A stretch of 64,000 nt of DNA from Flammula alnicola (lineage: Eukaryota; Basidiomycota; Agaricomycetes; Agaricales; Strophariaceae), in NCBI GenBank assembly GCA_015499995.1, contig JADNRV010000215.1, forward strand, positions 16,781-80,780, written 5' to 3'. Made by a program: the position numbers and the translations under genes. Below the pieces are notes generated by a model. It searched no databases. It saw only the letters and a program-made list of their open reading frames with translations, and was not told where the DNA came from. Position 1 is the stretch's first letter. Each line of letters opens with the position of its first letter. Below, in pieces: positions 48,274 to 61,400 of the stretch.

Positions 48274-48374
48274 CATGAACAGCATGGCAGCTGCTTACAA
48301 ATGTGATGCCATCAAAGATAAGGGCATGAACAGCATGGCAATGCTTACAAATCTGATGCCATCAAAGATAGGGG
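48274..48374. repeat. Two tandem copies of a 50-51 bp unit
   Basis: Units start CATGAACAGCATGGCA at 48274 and 48325 and differ by a few bases and one deleted base. Nothing shows a function. Confidence 0.7.
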
Positions 48375-48830
48375 ACCAACAAGGTCGCTGCAAACCTGTT
48401 TTTTTGCTGGTTGCTGTAGATTAAAAGAACTCCCTTTTACTTACGTAAAAGAGTCGTAATTAAACACAAGCTACAATACTTTACAGACACCTTTTTCTAA
48501 TCATTGCATAAGGAATAAGAGCGTGCTTTAAGCTAGCTTGGAGGAGAGACCTCTGCGACGCTCACTCGTGGTTATCGGATAATTCGGATCTGTCTCGGAT
48601 CAGACGATTACCTGTTTTGGTAGTGGCCACTTTTACTGTCACGCAAAAGTTGGACAGGTTGCTGGTCCCCATTATGTGTTTCAAAAGGCAGGCATTTTGA
48701 TGCTCATATATGATCTCTCAGCGAAATAACAAGAGAGTAGGTACAGGATAGAACATCCTCACATTTTTATAGGTACATGTACACTTTATAGCAGCCTATT
48801 TCTTTTTTCAAGTAGTACCATGGCCTATGT

Positions 48831-48918
48831 AAGAGCGTGCAGTTGCGTGCATTGGCGTGCCACGCTAAGCACGCCAAGCACGCCATGCACGCTCGTGCAC
48901 GCGGATATCCTCTAGCCC
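48831..48918. mobile_element. End fragment of a TIR element A/B relative (C)
   Basis: It ends CTCTAGCCC, close to the CTCTTGCCC end of element A, and the preceding 80 bp match the left end of A in reverse (GCGTGCCACGCTAAGCACGC). It is followed by GAGAAGAATAC. The other end is missing. Confidence 0.6.
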
Positions 48919-49572
48919 GAGAAGAATACATGACATAAATCTTATCATCCGAGTCCGGAGTACATTGAAGACTTTGATCACGAATTGCGTTATGCCGACT
49001 TGGCATGCATTGAATTGTTAGGAGTCGAGTCCGGCGGTGGCGTATGTAGCGGCATGTATGTATAGTCGTCGCAAAATCATGATAGAGCATCCTTCTATTC
49101 CGGGGGTGGACAGACAGATCTGCACTAGTAAGACGGTAAAGGAACGCGAATGCCACACGATTGGCCTTACTTCAAAATAAAATCCCGTCCTCCCAGGTGG
49201 CGTACCGGATCTTTAGGATATATTTTCTGCCAGAGAGCACTCGTGTTGTCCGCTATAGTTTACATAACGGCACATTACTCTAGCATTCTCAATGCCATCC
49301 ACGCGGGTCCGAGAACGGAGTACATGACGCACTGGCGGTCCGAGTCGACGGCCGCAACCAGGATAATAAGCTTTGCCTAGAATCCTGCTATTTGCTAGAG
49401 AAAATGAGGCCAGAAATGAGGTGCATTGAAACTCGTTGAAGTTAGGAGCGAAAAGAATGTTCGTTCCAACTCTCAAAGCTTGCAGACTAAAAATAATACA
49501 CGAAAACCGACTCAGGGTATTACATAGGAGAATAAATGTCGACGGGATGATCTAGAGGCAAAGCGTATGCGC
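48919..49572. other. No gene seen
   Basis: Short frames only; no repeat or RNA gene recognised. Confidence 0.4.
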
Positions 49573-50941
49573 TCAGCAATCATTACTCGTTTTCCTCTCT
49601 GGCTCTTCGGAGGTATATTGGTGAAACATGTCATCGCTGAGAGATGTATCAACTGTCGATAAGCGAAAGTCATCCGTCAGCATGAGAATATCGTTGGGAC
49701 TAGGCTCCGGTGTTAAGCAACGGATGTTCATGATCAGCCTGCATGTCTATTCCGAAATTCGTTAATGGGAAGCCCAAGAGGAAAAAATAAATTCAAGTCC
49801 TTACTGTTATTGAGATGACTGATATTGGCCAACTAGAGCAATATATAAGCTATCAAAGGCATAACATAGAAATAATGTGCTTACACGAAGACAATGAATG
49901 GATTGGCGGTGTGAGAGGCATAAACATACGGCACTAGACCGCTCACTATGGCTGACAAGCGGTCATGTAAAAGCGATAATCAAAAGTGAAATTGGAATCG
50001 TGGTTTACCAAAAAGAAGGACGAATGTCCAGGATCCTTCGCGTACTACTAAGTTAACAATCAGGGCTTGTCCTTGCCCAACGTTGCGCTTAGCGAAGGTC
50101 GCTACCCATAACGATGCATGCGTGACAATTACTGACACACTTCCATCATAAAACGTAAGTCAGAAAACAAACGGTGAAAATAAGATCATGAGATATGACA
50201 CACCCCAGGAAGATGGACTCGATTGGAGGGTTCCGAAAGTCGCATTGGTAATTGAAGGCCCCTTTCTGGGAAATGTCCCAGGACAAAATCGAGGCGATCA
50301 CGAATTGAAGAATAATAGGGACAATCAGGAGCAGTATGTTCTTGCTTTTGCTGTACAAGGCATATACTGACATCGATAAGACATGAATGAATAAGGAGAC
50401 AAGTTCACATACCTCGGAGGAATAGAACCGCATCTAACACGACCATTAATGAGGAAAGACTCAGTAAGAGGAATAGAAACCATGTTCTGCAGTATTGACT
50501 CGATACTGGCGCCCTTGCAAGGAATTTGTGAACGAATGCATAATGGACACTATAGATGACACCGTTAAAATACAGAGACTCCAACGATTTAGCATGGACT
50601 AGGACTTACGCGAGGGTACACAAGGAGACGTAACGAGCCCACAAGTACAGGATACCAATGATAGAGGACGGAGCTGTCTTAAACGTGGCCGGTCTGAAAA
50701 GATAACGAGAAGGGTTGGCCTATTCGCATAGAGCAGAGATCCTTTCGTATGTACCTCCAAATATACTTGTATTCATCTTTGCACGTCGTTAAATGCTCTA
50801 TAACCAGAAAGACAAGGGCCGCCACTGTATAAAAATCAAGAACCGTAAGCAGTGAGCGAAGTGAGAAGGATAAACCTCACAAGAAGAGTAGTTCCGTATA
50901 TTGACGGAAGTCCTAGAGAACACCGTCTCGTCCTCCAACAT
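49573..50941 (-). CDS. DUF6533-type multi-pass membrane protein
   Basis: The ATG at 50941 gives MLEDETVFSRTSVNIRNYSS, spliced (GTGAGG...ATACAG) to LAALVFLVIEHLTTCKDEYK and YIWR. After the next intron comes RPATFKTAPSSIIGILYLWA then RYVSLCTLA, then SSQYCRTWFLFLLLSLSSLM and VVLDAVLFLRVYALYSKSKN, KNILLLIVPIILQFVIASIL and CVISHDLIFTVCFLTY, then VATFAKRNVGQGQ and VREGSWTFVLLF, and a soluble tail RLIMNIRCLTPEPSPNDILM ending at 49573. The block order, with RVYALY and REGSWTF, is that of Agaricomycete DUF6533 proteins with about seven membrane helices. Their function is unknown; a receptor-like role is often proposed but not shown. There are about eight exons and no visible lesion. Confidence 0.8.
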
Positions 50942-51615
50942 CTTCACGTTCCGAACCAAAGGAACAAGTTTAAGTTGATAGCGAGGGTATGCTGAGCTAT
51001 CGAACGTCCGTGATGGTTGCAAAAGCAGGCAGTGAGGAATCGGAAAGAAAGCGATAAGGAAATAGACGGTCACCGCAGAACTTCCTTCTATAGGTTGCGA
51101 TAATCAGGGCCAGGCACTGGGCAGGGATTCACCTGTTTACATACAATATTATCACTGAACGACTGGAGCAGCCAAGCCTGACTTATATTTACCTTGGACA
51201 GACCAGACTGCAACCTTTCAAGGTTTCGACGCTCGACTTGGGCGTTGCTTAAGATTTGAGAATTTAGGTGCAGTATTATTTGGCATGAAATATACCGAAG
51301 CTGACTAGTCACGATAGCTGAATCATGCTCAGAAAAGACTGAAAGGGAGCCAGTGTGAGGTCAATCTAGGAATCGGGAATTCCAATCAGTGATGGAATTT
51401 GCGGGTGGGAAGAGTTACCACGCCTCTACAAACCTGATATCACGGCCCGAGACTTCCCGGCTCCGAAGGCCCACAACATTCCTGCGCCACAAATAGAGGT
51501 GAAAGCGACCAGCGACGACACTAATCGATGTTGAATCGATGAAGGAAATATAGTATCGTCGCTACAAATATATTGAATTGTACTGCAATAGGAAAGTTTG
51601 GTAGAACATGGCTCA
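50942..51615. other. Intergenic
   Basis: Probable promoter of the membrane-protein gene and 3' flank of the next gene. Nothing else seen. Confidence 0.4.
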
Positions 51616-52858
51616 TTAGGTGCGAGTAGCATTTGCGCTTTCCAAAGTCAAGTAAACTCGTCTCGTCTGGCGGAAATTCTCGTCGATCTGGAGGCCGGCG
51701 AACTTGTGGAAACCAAAGAGGAGGTCGAGGCGCGTAGGGCCTCGATAGGCAATCACTGGCCAAACCTCCCCGTTGTGTTCCTGAGAGTCCCATCGAATAC
51801 GGTACGACTGATAGACATGGTCCCGAGTTGCTTGATCCAATGCGTACATCTCATTGGCCTGTATAGGCGTATTGAAATAATTCCTGATCTCGTTCAAGAC
51901 ATTCCCGATAGTTAAGCTCGTCATAGAAGTAACGTCAATCGGTCCGAAGCGCTTGATAACCAGGGCCAATGCCCCATGCGGCTGTCGAGAAAAGATATAG
52001 AGCTCTCTCACCGGAGGGTGAATTGCGAGCATTCCAGAGCTGATCCGAGCTCGGTTCCCGGGCCCTACCCAGGTCCGTGCAGTTAAAGGTGGAAAAGAGA
52101 TGTTCCAGTCGATGTAGGGGAACGAGGATGCTGCAGGCATCAGTTCTCTGACAAGCATGTGAGGCACATTGTTGTCAGAGCTGTCAAGTGCTGCCGTGAG
52201 ATTCCTTCCAAGCGCGTTAACCGGTCTTGAGTGGGTAGCGGGATCAGCCCTTCGTCCGGAAACATAATTGTGTTGATATTCCCTCTCCGCAGGTCGAATT
52301 GAAGATGAGCTATCCAGGGCGTTCAAAGGGTGTGGTCGCGAGTAGGGCGTGCGTCCCGCGTTACCGTGATAAGGATAGCGATAGACCTGGGCAGGAGTGT
52401 ATCCATACGCGTTGTACGGGTTGACGGGTTGCGTCAAGTTGTGGTGACTTTGAGATGGATAGCCGATTGGCGCAACATTAGGCGCCCAGGCGTAAGGGTA
52501 TAGATAAGGGTCCTGCCATGCAGGGTGCCAAGTGCTGTATGCCGATTGAGGCAAAACAGGAGGATTGGGGGGGAGAGGCGTATTCATATGACCTTGAATT
52601 CAAAAAAGACATTACAGTCCGTCAGCCTATTGCTAGTGGTGACAGTCGATAGCCATTCTGGCACATCGCAAACTCACCAAACTTTCGACGAGGTGGTCGA
52701 TAATATCGAGGTTTGGCCGTATACTCGGGATCCCAGAAAACCTCCGGTTTATTAGCCCTTCGGTGAAAAAAGAGCCATCGTCGCAGTTTTCGAAAGAAAG
52801 CCGCCGAAGGTACAAATGCGGGAAGAACTGAGGACGAGCGACTTCTGAAGAGCGGCAT
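51616..52858 (-). CDS. DUF6699 protein 1
   Basis: Exons 52678-52858 and 51616-52592 join in frame over GTGAGT...TCAAG (AAG TTT G|GT CAT ATG) to give 385 residues; the ATG is at 52858 (MPLFRSRSSSVLPAFVPSAA). The middle is Pro/Tyr/Asn-rich and disordered (PYNAYGYTPAQVYRYPYHG). The C-terminal domain reads YIDWNISFPP, ISSGMLAIHPPVRELYIFS, LTIGNVLNEIRNYFNTPIQA, MYALDQATRDHVYQSYRIRW and GPTRLDLLFGFHKFAGLQI, which is the DUF6699 pattern. Function unknown. A second family member follows upstream on the same strand. Confidence 0.8.
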
Positions 52859-53373
52859 GGACAGGGAAAGACAGAGGCGGACCAAATGGCGACATGGCTA
52901 AGGGGCATGTTATAACCTATCGAAAATCGATCAGCATCATGGCATGCGCCAGGGTATGCACCTGATCAACGGTGAAGAAGAGGCCAATTCGAGCGTAAGG
53001 GACAAATTTCCCAACATCTCTTATCGATGTTCTCCACGTGTAGGTGATGTGGATAATGGACCGCGACCCAACAAGTCCTATTGCTGGTGACGCAAGCAGC
53101 AATGTAGGCCGGATCCTACATCAGTGAGCTAGCTTTCCCCGATACGACGAGCGAGCATGCACAAATGCGTGCGTCAACGACAGGAGCGAAGGAATCAAAT
53201 CAATGCGTATGATAATTCGTGATGGAGAGAATGATATACAAGTGCACATTCCGAGAAGAAAGAAAAAGTAGAAATCGCCTCATCACAACGAGACAAGGCG
53301 TTTCAAATGCAGTGGAAGAACGAGAAAGAAATTGCGCATTCAACACGATGAATCGCTTTCGGAAACATAGAGT

Positions 53374-54597
53374 TCAATAGGTGCCAAAAGAAATCATCCA
53401 ACCACCCCCGTCGACAGAAGGCTCAATGCCTCGAAACCACATCTGTGCACCCAAGGCGTCGCAGCGGCGCATAACATCCACGAGAGGGGGTTGACCAAGA
53501 GATATCCCGTTGTTGCACCGCTGTTGGAACGTTCGTCGAGCAGCTTCCTGCCTGACGAGGACCCAGCTACTCCGCTCATCTTCTGTGACAGGTTGTTGGA
53601 ACTGATAGTGAATCTCGGCCAGGATATCTCCAACCTTGATGCCCCGCGGGTTGCACACAGTGAACGGCCACGGAAACTTATAAGCGTGGTCGCCAAGCAC
53701 AGCATTGAAGTGCATGTGGGTAAGAAAGGGCCATGTGGCTGGTTGTTGCCGGTCGGGGTCGGTGCACCTGACAGTTAAGGGCGTACGACCATAGTAAAGG
53801 TTCGTATAAGGATTAGCCCATATACACCAGCTGAGAGGAGCAGGACCCCAGATTGGGTGGTGAAGGAGAGGGTTTAGTTGAACCTCCCACGGGAACGGGA
53901 AGGGTTCACCAGGAACAGGATCTTTCCATCGAGCAGGACGCTGAGGAAGCGCACGATGTTTCGTACCAACAACCCATCGCTCGGGATGCACGTCGTATTC
54001 CTCGGGTCCTCGCAGATTCGTAATCAGATCCGCAAGGGCCTCTGTACTAATGCTCTTCTCGCTCGTAACAGCTGAATGCGTAGGCGACGGTTAATTAGGC
54101 AACACCATACGAGCCAAGATGGGCTGACTTACGAGAGTTCTCACATAAAACATCGTTCAGATATGGCCGAGCCCAGTATCCGTACTGCTTCCACTCGTGC
54201 AGTGGCACTTTCTCACTATAAGGATTTTCAGGTTCCGGTGAGCCCAGGAAAGGAGCGATGACGTCTTTTCCCGAAGAAACAGAGCCTATGGAGTGTTCAG
54301 AGAGATCGACTGAAGACGTCGCAAATAAAGGCGCTCACCTGATCTGATGAACCGAAGTATACAACGCCACAGACCTTTTCGTCTGGCGACTGGAACCTTC
54401 ACCACGCTAACCGTCGAAGTGCTCGGGATAGACTGATTTCGCTTCGGGAGATCGAATACAGGTTTTAACGGAGATTCTGGTAGGGAACGAGTGGAGATTG
54501 GGCTTCCTTCCCAAGGTTTTGATAGATCATGGCCCGGGTTGATGCTCCGATAAAACCCAGCATGGTGTTCGTAATTGGGTCTACCGGGTGAAAACAT
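53374..54597 (-). CDS. DUF6699 protein 2
   Basis: Exons 54339-54597, 54133-54285 and 53374-54071 join in frame to 369 residues; introns have GTGAGC...ATAG and GTAAGT...TCAG borders. Start ATG at 54597 (MFSPGRPNYEHHAGFYRSIN). The C-terminal domain has PFPFPWEVQLNPLLHHPIWG, NPRGIKVGDILAEIHYQFQQ, and LGQPPLVDVMRRCDALGAQM followed by WFRGIEPS. It shares the DUF6699 core with the neighbour downstream but is not a recent copy. The pair suggests an old tandem duplication. Confidence 0.8.
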
Positions 54598-57396
54598 CAG
54601 ACTGGTAGAGGAAAGGGGATAGAATGATAAGGAGGGTTAAAACCTTGAGGTTTTTGTTCGAGGTTGAACCCAGTTACGCGAGGCAGAGCCTTATTCCTGT
54701 TTTGTTTAATTGCATGCAGCGCCTCGAGGCTGCGAGACAACTGTTCCCACAGGTTTGGGTTGGCTGGTAGTACTAGGATACATCCTTGTAAAATCCACGT
54801 GAGATACGTATATGAACGCTGGGCTTTCAGTCGAATACAGGGATGATAACGAGCTGTAATATGGACAAGAGAAGGGGAAAAAGTCGAAAGACCTCAGACG
54901 GAGCGTCGGAGCCGAACCAAACATTCGAACGGTGTCACGTGCATCACGGTGCATGAAACGGATCAATGGCCGTGCGCTCCCGGTCAACTTTGCCAGTGCA
55001 TTCACTCGACTCTCGAGCCCAGGTTCTAGCTTCAAGATACGTTTTCACATTGCTTGCTAGCAAAAAAAGATATGTGCAGCATTTAATACTGCTCGAGGAA
55101 GACATTGGGCGTTCATAAACGATGCCCACCAAATTTAAAATAAGGGCTCAGGCCGCGAAGCAGTGCAGCAAAACTGAAGTTACGGGATCCATTTCCAAAG
55201 ATACATCCCCACATAGCGAGAGTTAGAGAAGCGTTTAAATCGGTGTTAATGGCTCTGATTTCTCAATTGTCTGGGATTCCAGGTGGGTTCATTCATCAAA
55301 TTGTTAAATGAAACGAAGCGGATATCGAAGGTTGTACCCTCAAGAGTCTAGATTGCAATTGTCGCCCTCTCTGCAATAAAAATAAACATACAACATGAAA
55401 CATGAGAAAACTTGGACAATGCCGTTAACTGTGGTGAGAAATCCCATCCGATGTCACAAACCCACTGGCGGATGAGGGGATTATTTTAGTCAAACGAAGT
55501 CGGAGCCATATACGGACTTATGAGACGCTGTTTGTTTTCCTTAGAAAGAGTATTCACAAAGACATAGACGAAGAGATCAAGAGACGCACTCTGATGCATA
55601 TGTACTATACTGGACTACACTGAAACGAATGACGTTCATCCAACGATGGATGGATAGGCGGTAGTCGAGCCTAAATTACTCGAAACATGGTAGGCTGCAG
55701 AGCTCCGACATATCGCATCCTAAGCTCGAAAGGTGCATGTCTTCTCTAAATAAATTTGGGTGCTATATGCGCATGCCATCTATTAGCGTCTACGGAGTTA
55801 GTTACAGAAACTTGGAACCACGCGTGCATACGTCTCCCAGGATCTCACCCACCAGAGTCCGTAACATGCAAATGACAAGTAACGCACCGCACACAAAATC
55901 GGGACTGGTCACTGCGCAGATTCCCGCTCTCCCGCATCAGCGTGCGGGCAGCTATTCGCCCGAAAAGCCGTCGATATTAATAAGCTGAGTCAGGCATATA
56001 GTCGCTCCGAAAGAATACACGTGTAACGGCGAGCGGATGGTAATCTAGCGGTAATTGAGCGTGTGCTCGAATGTCTTTGGACAGCCTTGGACGTTAATGG
56101 AAGTATCTTCCCGTGCCTTGAATGCGCTCCCAGCCGTATTGGTACTTGAGAATTTCCAAAGAATTCTCGCGTCAGCTGCGAGGTGGTGGATGGAATGTCG
56201 GGAATTCCCAGCTGTGGAATATCAGAAATAAGTATTTTAAATTCATAAAAGATGCGTTGAGAAAGGTTAAGAAAGAGCGAGATTTCAGCGTACTGGCTGA
56301 CAAATCGAAAGCGATGATGACATTCACCCATTGACAAAGCGAGGAACACGGTCTAATAGAGATAGGTTTCCAGCCGCCGGAATCTGATGAAGAACAGAAC
56401 ATACTACATAGGTTCTGAAATTCAAACTTGAGGGGCCTGCGGTTCAGCGAGAAGCAGGATTCGAGTGTCGGTGATTCCTTATTCATATGATGGTTCGTGA
56501 GCCGTTACAACGTCCGACGTCGATCCTTGTCGATCCTGGAAACTTGAAAGGCGAGAATGTTGTGAGCAAAGATAGAATGGTCCATAATTCAGATGCCAAG
56601 TCGAAGATGATGGCCTCATGGTCGGTTCGTGCAATCGGTGACACTGATCTTCCAACATATTTTGCTCTGTTTAAATTTGCATCTGCGAAGCGCATCTGCA
56701 GGGGTTATTCGCAAGGGATGCAAGTAAAACGGACTAGTACCGGTCTGCGGGACAGCATATGTATCTGCGGGAGGGACTACGTCCTAAGACCTCTCCGATA
56801 ATCTTGTGGAACGCAGCTCAGCCAATCGAACGGACGAGATGAGGGTCAGAAACGATATCAGCGCTTCACATCCAGAAGACTCTGCATTTGAGGGTGATTT
56901 TAGCCTGACAGTTGCGACGTTGAATGACGACAGGAACCTGTAAGCCAAAAATATCAGGAACTGAATTAGCGCAACTCATCATGATGTTGATGTGTACCCT
57001 ATTTTTAAGAATCTTTATAGGAAGATATCTTGATTAAAATAAGACCTATCGGGCAACGATATCGCGAGGCAATTGAGGACTTCATACCAAGGGACAAAAT
57101 GGAGAGAAACTTCATACACGACCGGCTGATGATTTATGCGCATCTGGAGAAGGAAGAGTCAATGGACGTTCAGAATAGGACTGCTATGCAGATGAGGCGG
57201 AAAGCCCTTGAGTGGTCTTGCGCATCACATGTTCCGAGATTTCTCGAGGGCGAAAGATGACTTGGACGAAAACGGCGTTATAGGAGCCTTCGCTATATGT
57301 GACCTTATCATTGCGAAGATAGGATGACAAGGAAACAGAGAATAGAATACAGAACTCGCCAGTCATGAGTCGTCGCGGGCGTCGAGCGTCCGCAGC
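54598..57396. other. Long intergenic stretch, no firm gene
   Basis: Plus-strand frames at 56122-56334 and 57030-57260 are rich in charged residues but lack starts, introns or motifs that would make them convincing. No repeats or RNA genes recognised. Confidence 0.4.
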
Positions 57397-58497
57397 TTAA
57401 CCAAAAGCAGAGATAAACCCAGTTGCGCCTCTCAAATCGGGGTCATCTGCTTGAGGATGATAGTTGTCACGTTGCACCAAATCAATCTCCCACTCTTCCT
57501 CCCTCCGATGACCGAGTATTGGGAACGCTTCACGTTCCTTGCTAGAAGCGTCCAGCATCTGCTGGTGAAGGAGCGTCCTCAACGGCTCTTCCACCGACTC
57601 AACCTGTTTCCACTCCCTCGCTCGATCCCATAGTGTCTTTCTCCCGTTGACGATATCACTCCATTCCATCCGCGGAACCCGATAGTCTGGCAGGAAGGCG
57701 AATCGTTTATCTTCTAAACAACCTTCTAACCATTTTTCCCACATTCGGTATTGAGGATCATCCAAGGTGGCGAAATCCATAATGAACGTTAAGGAAGCGA
57801 GGTTGTCGCATGCTTTGAGAATTTCTTTGAGCGAAGCTGCGACATTAAGAGCTATTGTTTCAGGTAACTCTGATCGCGTGCTGACCGCCAGGTGTGTCAG
57901 GGAAGGCAAATCGGCAATGGTGGAGTAACGGTGCCCATGGGTTATACATGTGTATAGGTGTGTGACGGATTCGAAGATGGGATCGTAGAAATTGACGAGG
58001 TGGGGGCTGCCGTAGTGCACCAGCAGCATAAGTTTAGGATGTATGGGGTGGTGGCGAAGCCAAAAGGCGTTTGATGCTAGATTCTGACCAGTTATAGCGA
58101 GCTTCGAGAGCCCTGCGAACACCGGTGCCACGCTGGCCAGCGCTGTTTCGATTGAAGGGCGCCGGTCGTTGACGACCAATACCCAGGTGTCGACTTTGTA
58201 GCTCGAGAGCATCCGGGGCATTATGTGAAGTTTGGATTTGAGAGCTGGGATGTAGTTCTTTCTCTTCGGTAGGAGAGTGGCTGTGAATCGATTGACGTGC
58301 TCAGGATAAAGCATAACGACATGGCGAAAGAGAATGGGAAGCACGAGGACATTGACGTCGCTCGAGACGAAACGAAGTTGACGAGCTTTCTCGACGCTCG
58401 TTTGGGCCAAAATGAGGACAATTTCGCGTATTAGCTCTAGGGGGAGCTGGCTCCACAGCTGCTCTGACAATTCAATAAGCCTAGCGATGAATGACAC
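57397..58497 (-). CDS. F-box/LRR-like hypothetical protein
   Basis: A single uninterrupted frame of 366 residues from the ATG at 58497 (MSFIARLIELSEQLWSQLPL). The N-terminus, LWSQLPLELIREIVLILAQT then LRFVSSDVNVLVLPILFRHV, resembles the degenerate F-box found in many Agaricomycete proteins. The body (LSKLAITG, VTHLYTCITHG, LPSLTHLAVSTRSELPE, NLASLTFIMDF) has LRR-like spacing of Leu and continues with an acidic tail. Such proteins often act as substrate adaptors, but that is inference. The gene is intact and unlike the decayed F-box copies at 23 and 32 kb. Confidence 0.75.
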   Translation of the reverse strand: MSFIARLIELSEQLWSQLPLELIREIVLILAQTSVEKARQLRFVSSDVNVLVLPILFRHVVMLYPEHVNRFTATLLPKRKNYIPALKSKLHIMPRMLSSYKVDTWVLVVNDRRPSIETALASVAPVFAGLSKLAITGQNLASNAFWLRHHPIHPKLMLLVHYGSPHLVNFYDPIFESVTHLYTCITHGHRYSTIADLPSLTHLAVSTRSELPETIALNVAASLKEILKACDNLASLTFIMDFATLDDPQYRMWEKWLEGCLEDKRFAFLPDYRVPRMEWSDIVNGRKTLWDRAREWKQVESVEEPLRTLLHQQMLDASSKEREAFPILGHRREEEWEIDLVQRDNYHPQADDPDLRGATGFISAFG

Positions 58498-61400
58498 ATG
58501 AGTTCCCGGAGAACAAATTCCGAATCATAGAATATGCTTACTGGAAACCATCGGCCATTTCAGAAATCGTACAGTGAAGAAGCAAGGACGAGAAAGGGAA
58601 ATTTGTGTGGTTCGTGGTCTGCTAGACGTACATAGACGTTACAAGGTGGTCGAGATGGAGGTTACGGAGGACGTTCTACAATTAGGAGTTTGACCATGAC
58701 CATGGAGATCGTGGCATCTCAGGCTGGCATATTTCCCTACCCGGCCCTAAACTCATTTAATGATAAGCCCCGTGATTCATCGAGCCCAAGCATCTAACCA
58801 CTGCCATTGGACGATGGGTGAACTATCTTCGCATGCTGCACCAAGGGTAAATTTGGAGAATAGACCTTTCACCAAGGGGTGATTTTGTCTGGGGAGATGA
58901 AAAACGAAGGGAGAGGTTCGGTGTGAAGAGCGGATGGAGACAAGAATCTAATCGCACGATAAGATGAGTCGGTACGAAGTTACCGATTTTTCGTGAACAA
59001 GTTGCCATTTGCGTCTCTTAACCCAAAGACTCGGTAACATGCCCAAAGCCCTGTCGCCATTTCAGAGGTTGGGTACAACGGGATGCACGCAAGGATATAC
59101 TCACACTTCCATTTCGTAGCTTGACGTCCCGGAAGACCTTGTCGGATGGAACATGGCTAGGTAGAGAGCAGGGTCCGCGGTTGAGATACATGTCCAAGGA
59201 TTCAAAAGATCCGGGAACAGCACTAAGAACAAGTACAAGTACAGATAAAGTCAAGTAACCGATGGATCCTGTGTCGAAGTAACCGACAATGCGATGTCGT
59301 CAGAAACGGAACTGGAAAGTTACAAGGAATCCAACGCCCATGAAATGAAGAAACTTCAAAACGCTCATCAGTCAAAATTCCCTAGCACCGGCCATGGCCT
59401 CGGATGACGACACTCAGCCTGAGAGGCAACTCATCTTAGTAGTAGTAAAAGGATATTCTGAGAAAGATATTCTGAGAAAGATGCACGCCCATCTACAAGC
59501 TAACTAATTCCCAGAAATCTCTCTGGCTTTCAGTTGCATTGACGGGGCGCATACTCACACTAGGTACCATTTACCTCGGCTACAGCGCCCATTGGTAGCC
59601 GGAAAGCCAGCTGAAGGAAAGATAATTTAAGTACAAGCTACTGCACAGATATGGTAGTTGGTACCGCAAACATAACGTATCGTTGGGCAATGGGCATAGT
59701 TTATGTATGAGATATGAAGGCGTTAACACGATGGGCGAGCTGTCCGGAAGCTCTTTGCGGGGAAGTCCTAATCAACACAAGACTATGTATAATCAGCTCA
59801 GATTCAGAATCCCGAGGGCCGCCTTGAAGTTCGTAACCTTTTTTTATGGAAAAGTGATCCCTTTGCTCGCGGCTGGGGCTGCTAGCTTCTCAAGTGTGGG
59901 GTATGAAGATATGGCGGGTATCCTTGATGCAGGCCAATGACGACATGAAAGGTATAATGCCGGTCCGCAGAGACAGAGACAATGATCAAGTGTGATGGAG
60001 AGGTGAAGAACGGCTGTGCGGCCACTAGCAACCAGGAGCTTCTGAATGTCACGGACAAATGTTGACAATGAGGCATACCTAAATTTCTTTCGGGAACGGT
60101 GACTGCCATGGCCGTCATGTGAGCCACCCAAAAATGAAGTCACAATCTTTCGATGCTGCGCAACATGAAGGGTAATTTCAACAGCTAATTTCTGAGCCTC
60201 GTGTTGGCCTCATGTGGGAGAACTTAAAGATTAGCACTTTAGCCTGCCCAGGCAGAACAACCACAGGCGCTTCAGCTTGTGTTTTGAGAGAGAATCCAAT
60301 TTGAAAATTAATTCCGTTCCTATCCAATTTCAGGGAGGCACCATTGGAAAATGGCGTCAAATGGCCGAATCGAAAGTTCTCCGCAACTAGCGTCCCACTA
60401 GTCGTTAGCCACGAATCACCTGCAGTCGTTGTTGTCCGATTATCACCAGCGACCAAGGCTTACATGAAGGCCAATTGCTTTCAAGCTACGGGATGCCAAT
60501 CGGTTGCGCTGACTCCTGAGGTTAGGTCGACAGGAAAATCTTTATTCAGCGCGCTAGCCTCGTGTTTTCTAGAACAGGGTCCCAACCGAGATCGGCTAAT
60601 CATCCCGACAAATACCAGAGGGAAGTCAGCAGGAAACTGTAAAATAAGTACGCTGCGTACGCAGATCTTCGGAGGACAGCACGAACAGAAGGTCGCATCA
60701 GATACGCAGTGCGTTTATCTTCAGATAGTACTAACTCAGATGCAAGGCACCCAGGTAGAGGCCTAGATGCCGTTTTTGAAAGTTGTCACGTTGCATCATG
60801 CATAAATTCCTACCAAGATAATCCCCTGGAAAAATTCCCATACAGGCATGGTTTCGACGGTGAAGAACGCTTAGGCGCGACAAGTCACAAAGGAGTGCGC
60901 AGAAAGCATCCGAGGCGTCCTTTTCAATTCCGAGTTCGCACAGGAAATTGACGGAGGGCGGCTGAATGAGACGTTTGCATTTTCTTCGATATCGGCAGGG
61001 GCCGCCAATATTCTGAGTTCAATCAGAAATTCTGGAAGAAATAAAATTAGAGGGGCAAAGGACTCGCGTCGGGATATCGTTAGAGATGAGGAGCTGTGAC
61101 GTTCCTAGCCCGACGCAACCTTGGAGTAGACCGCATAATATTTCTGCCCCTCGAGCTTGCTGACTAGAAGCAAGAAGAAAATTATCAAAGAATTTCGAGA
61201 GTATAGAGGTCGCCACCAGAACTCGAGCTGCAAAGCCGACATAATGAGCGAGACGCAGAGAGAGATCTGATCGAGTTTCCGCCAAATACACCATTTCTTA
61301 TTGATCGAAAATTATACCTCGTATACGCTACTATTCCGTGGTCGTTGGTGATCACGGCATATTGCGCGCACATCTAGACCTGAGAATGAGAGCTGCTGTT

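Noticed and set aside
57030..57260. Small charged plus-strand protein
   Set aside because: No motif, start context or intron support.
59018..59254. Secreted protein gene with signal peptide
   Set aside because: Only a short hydrophobic start; no downstream exons could be joined.
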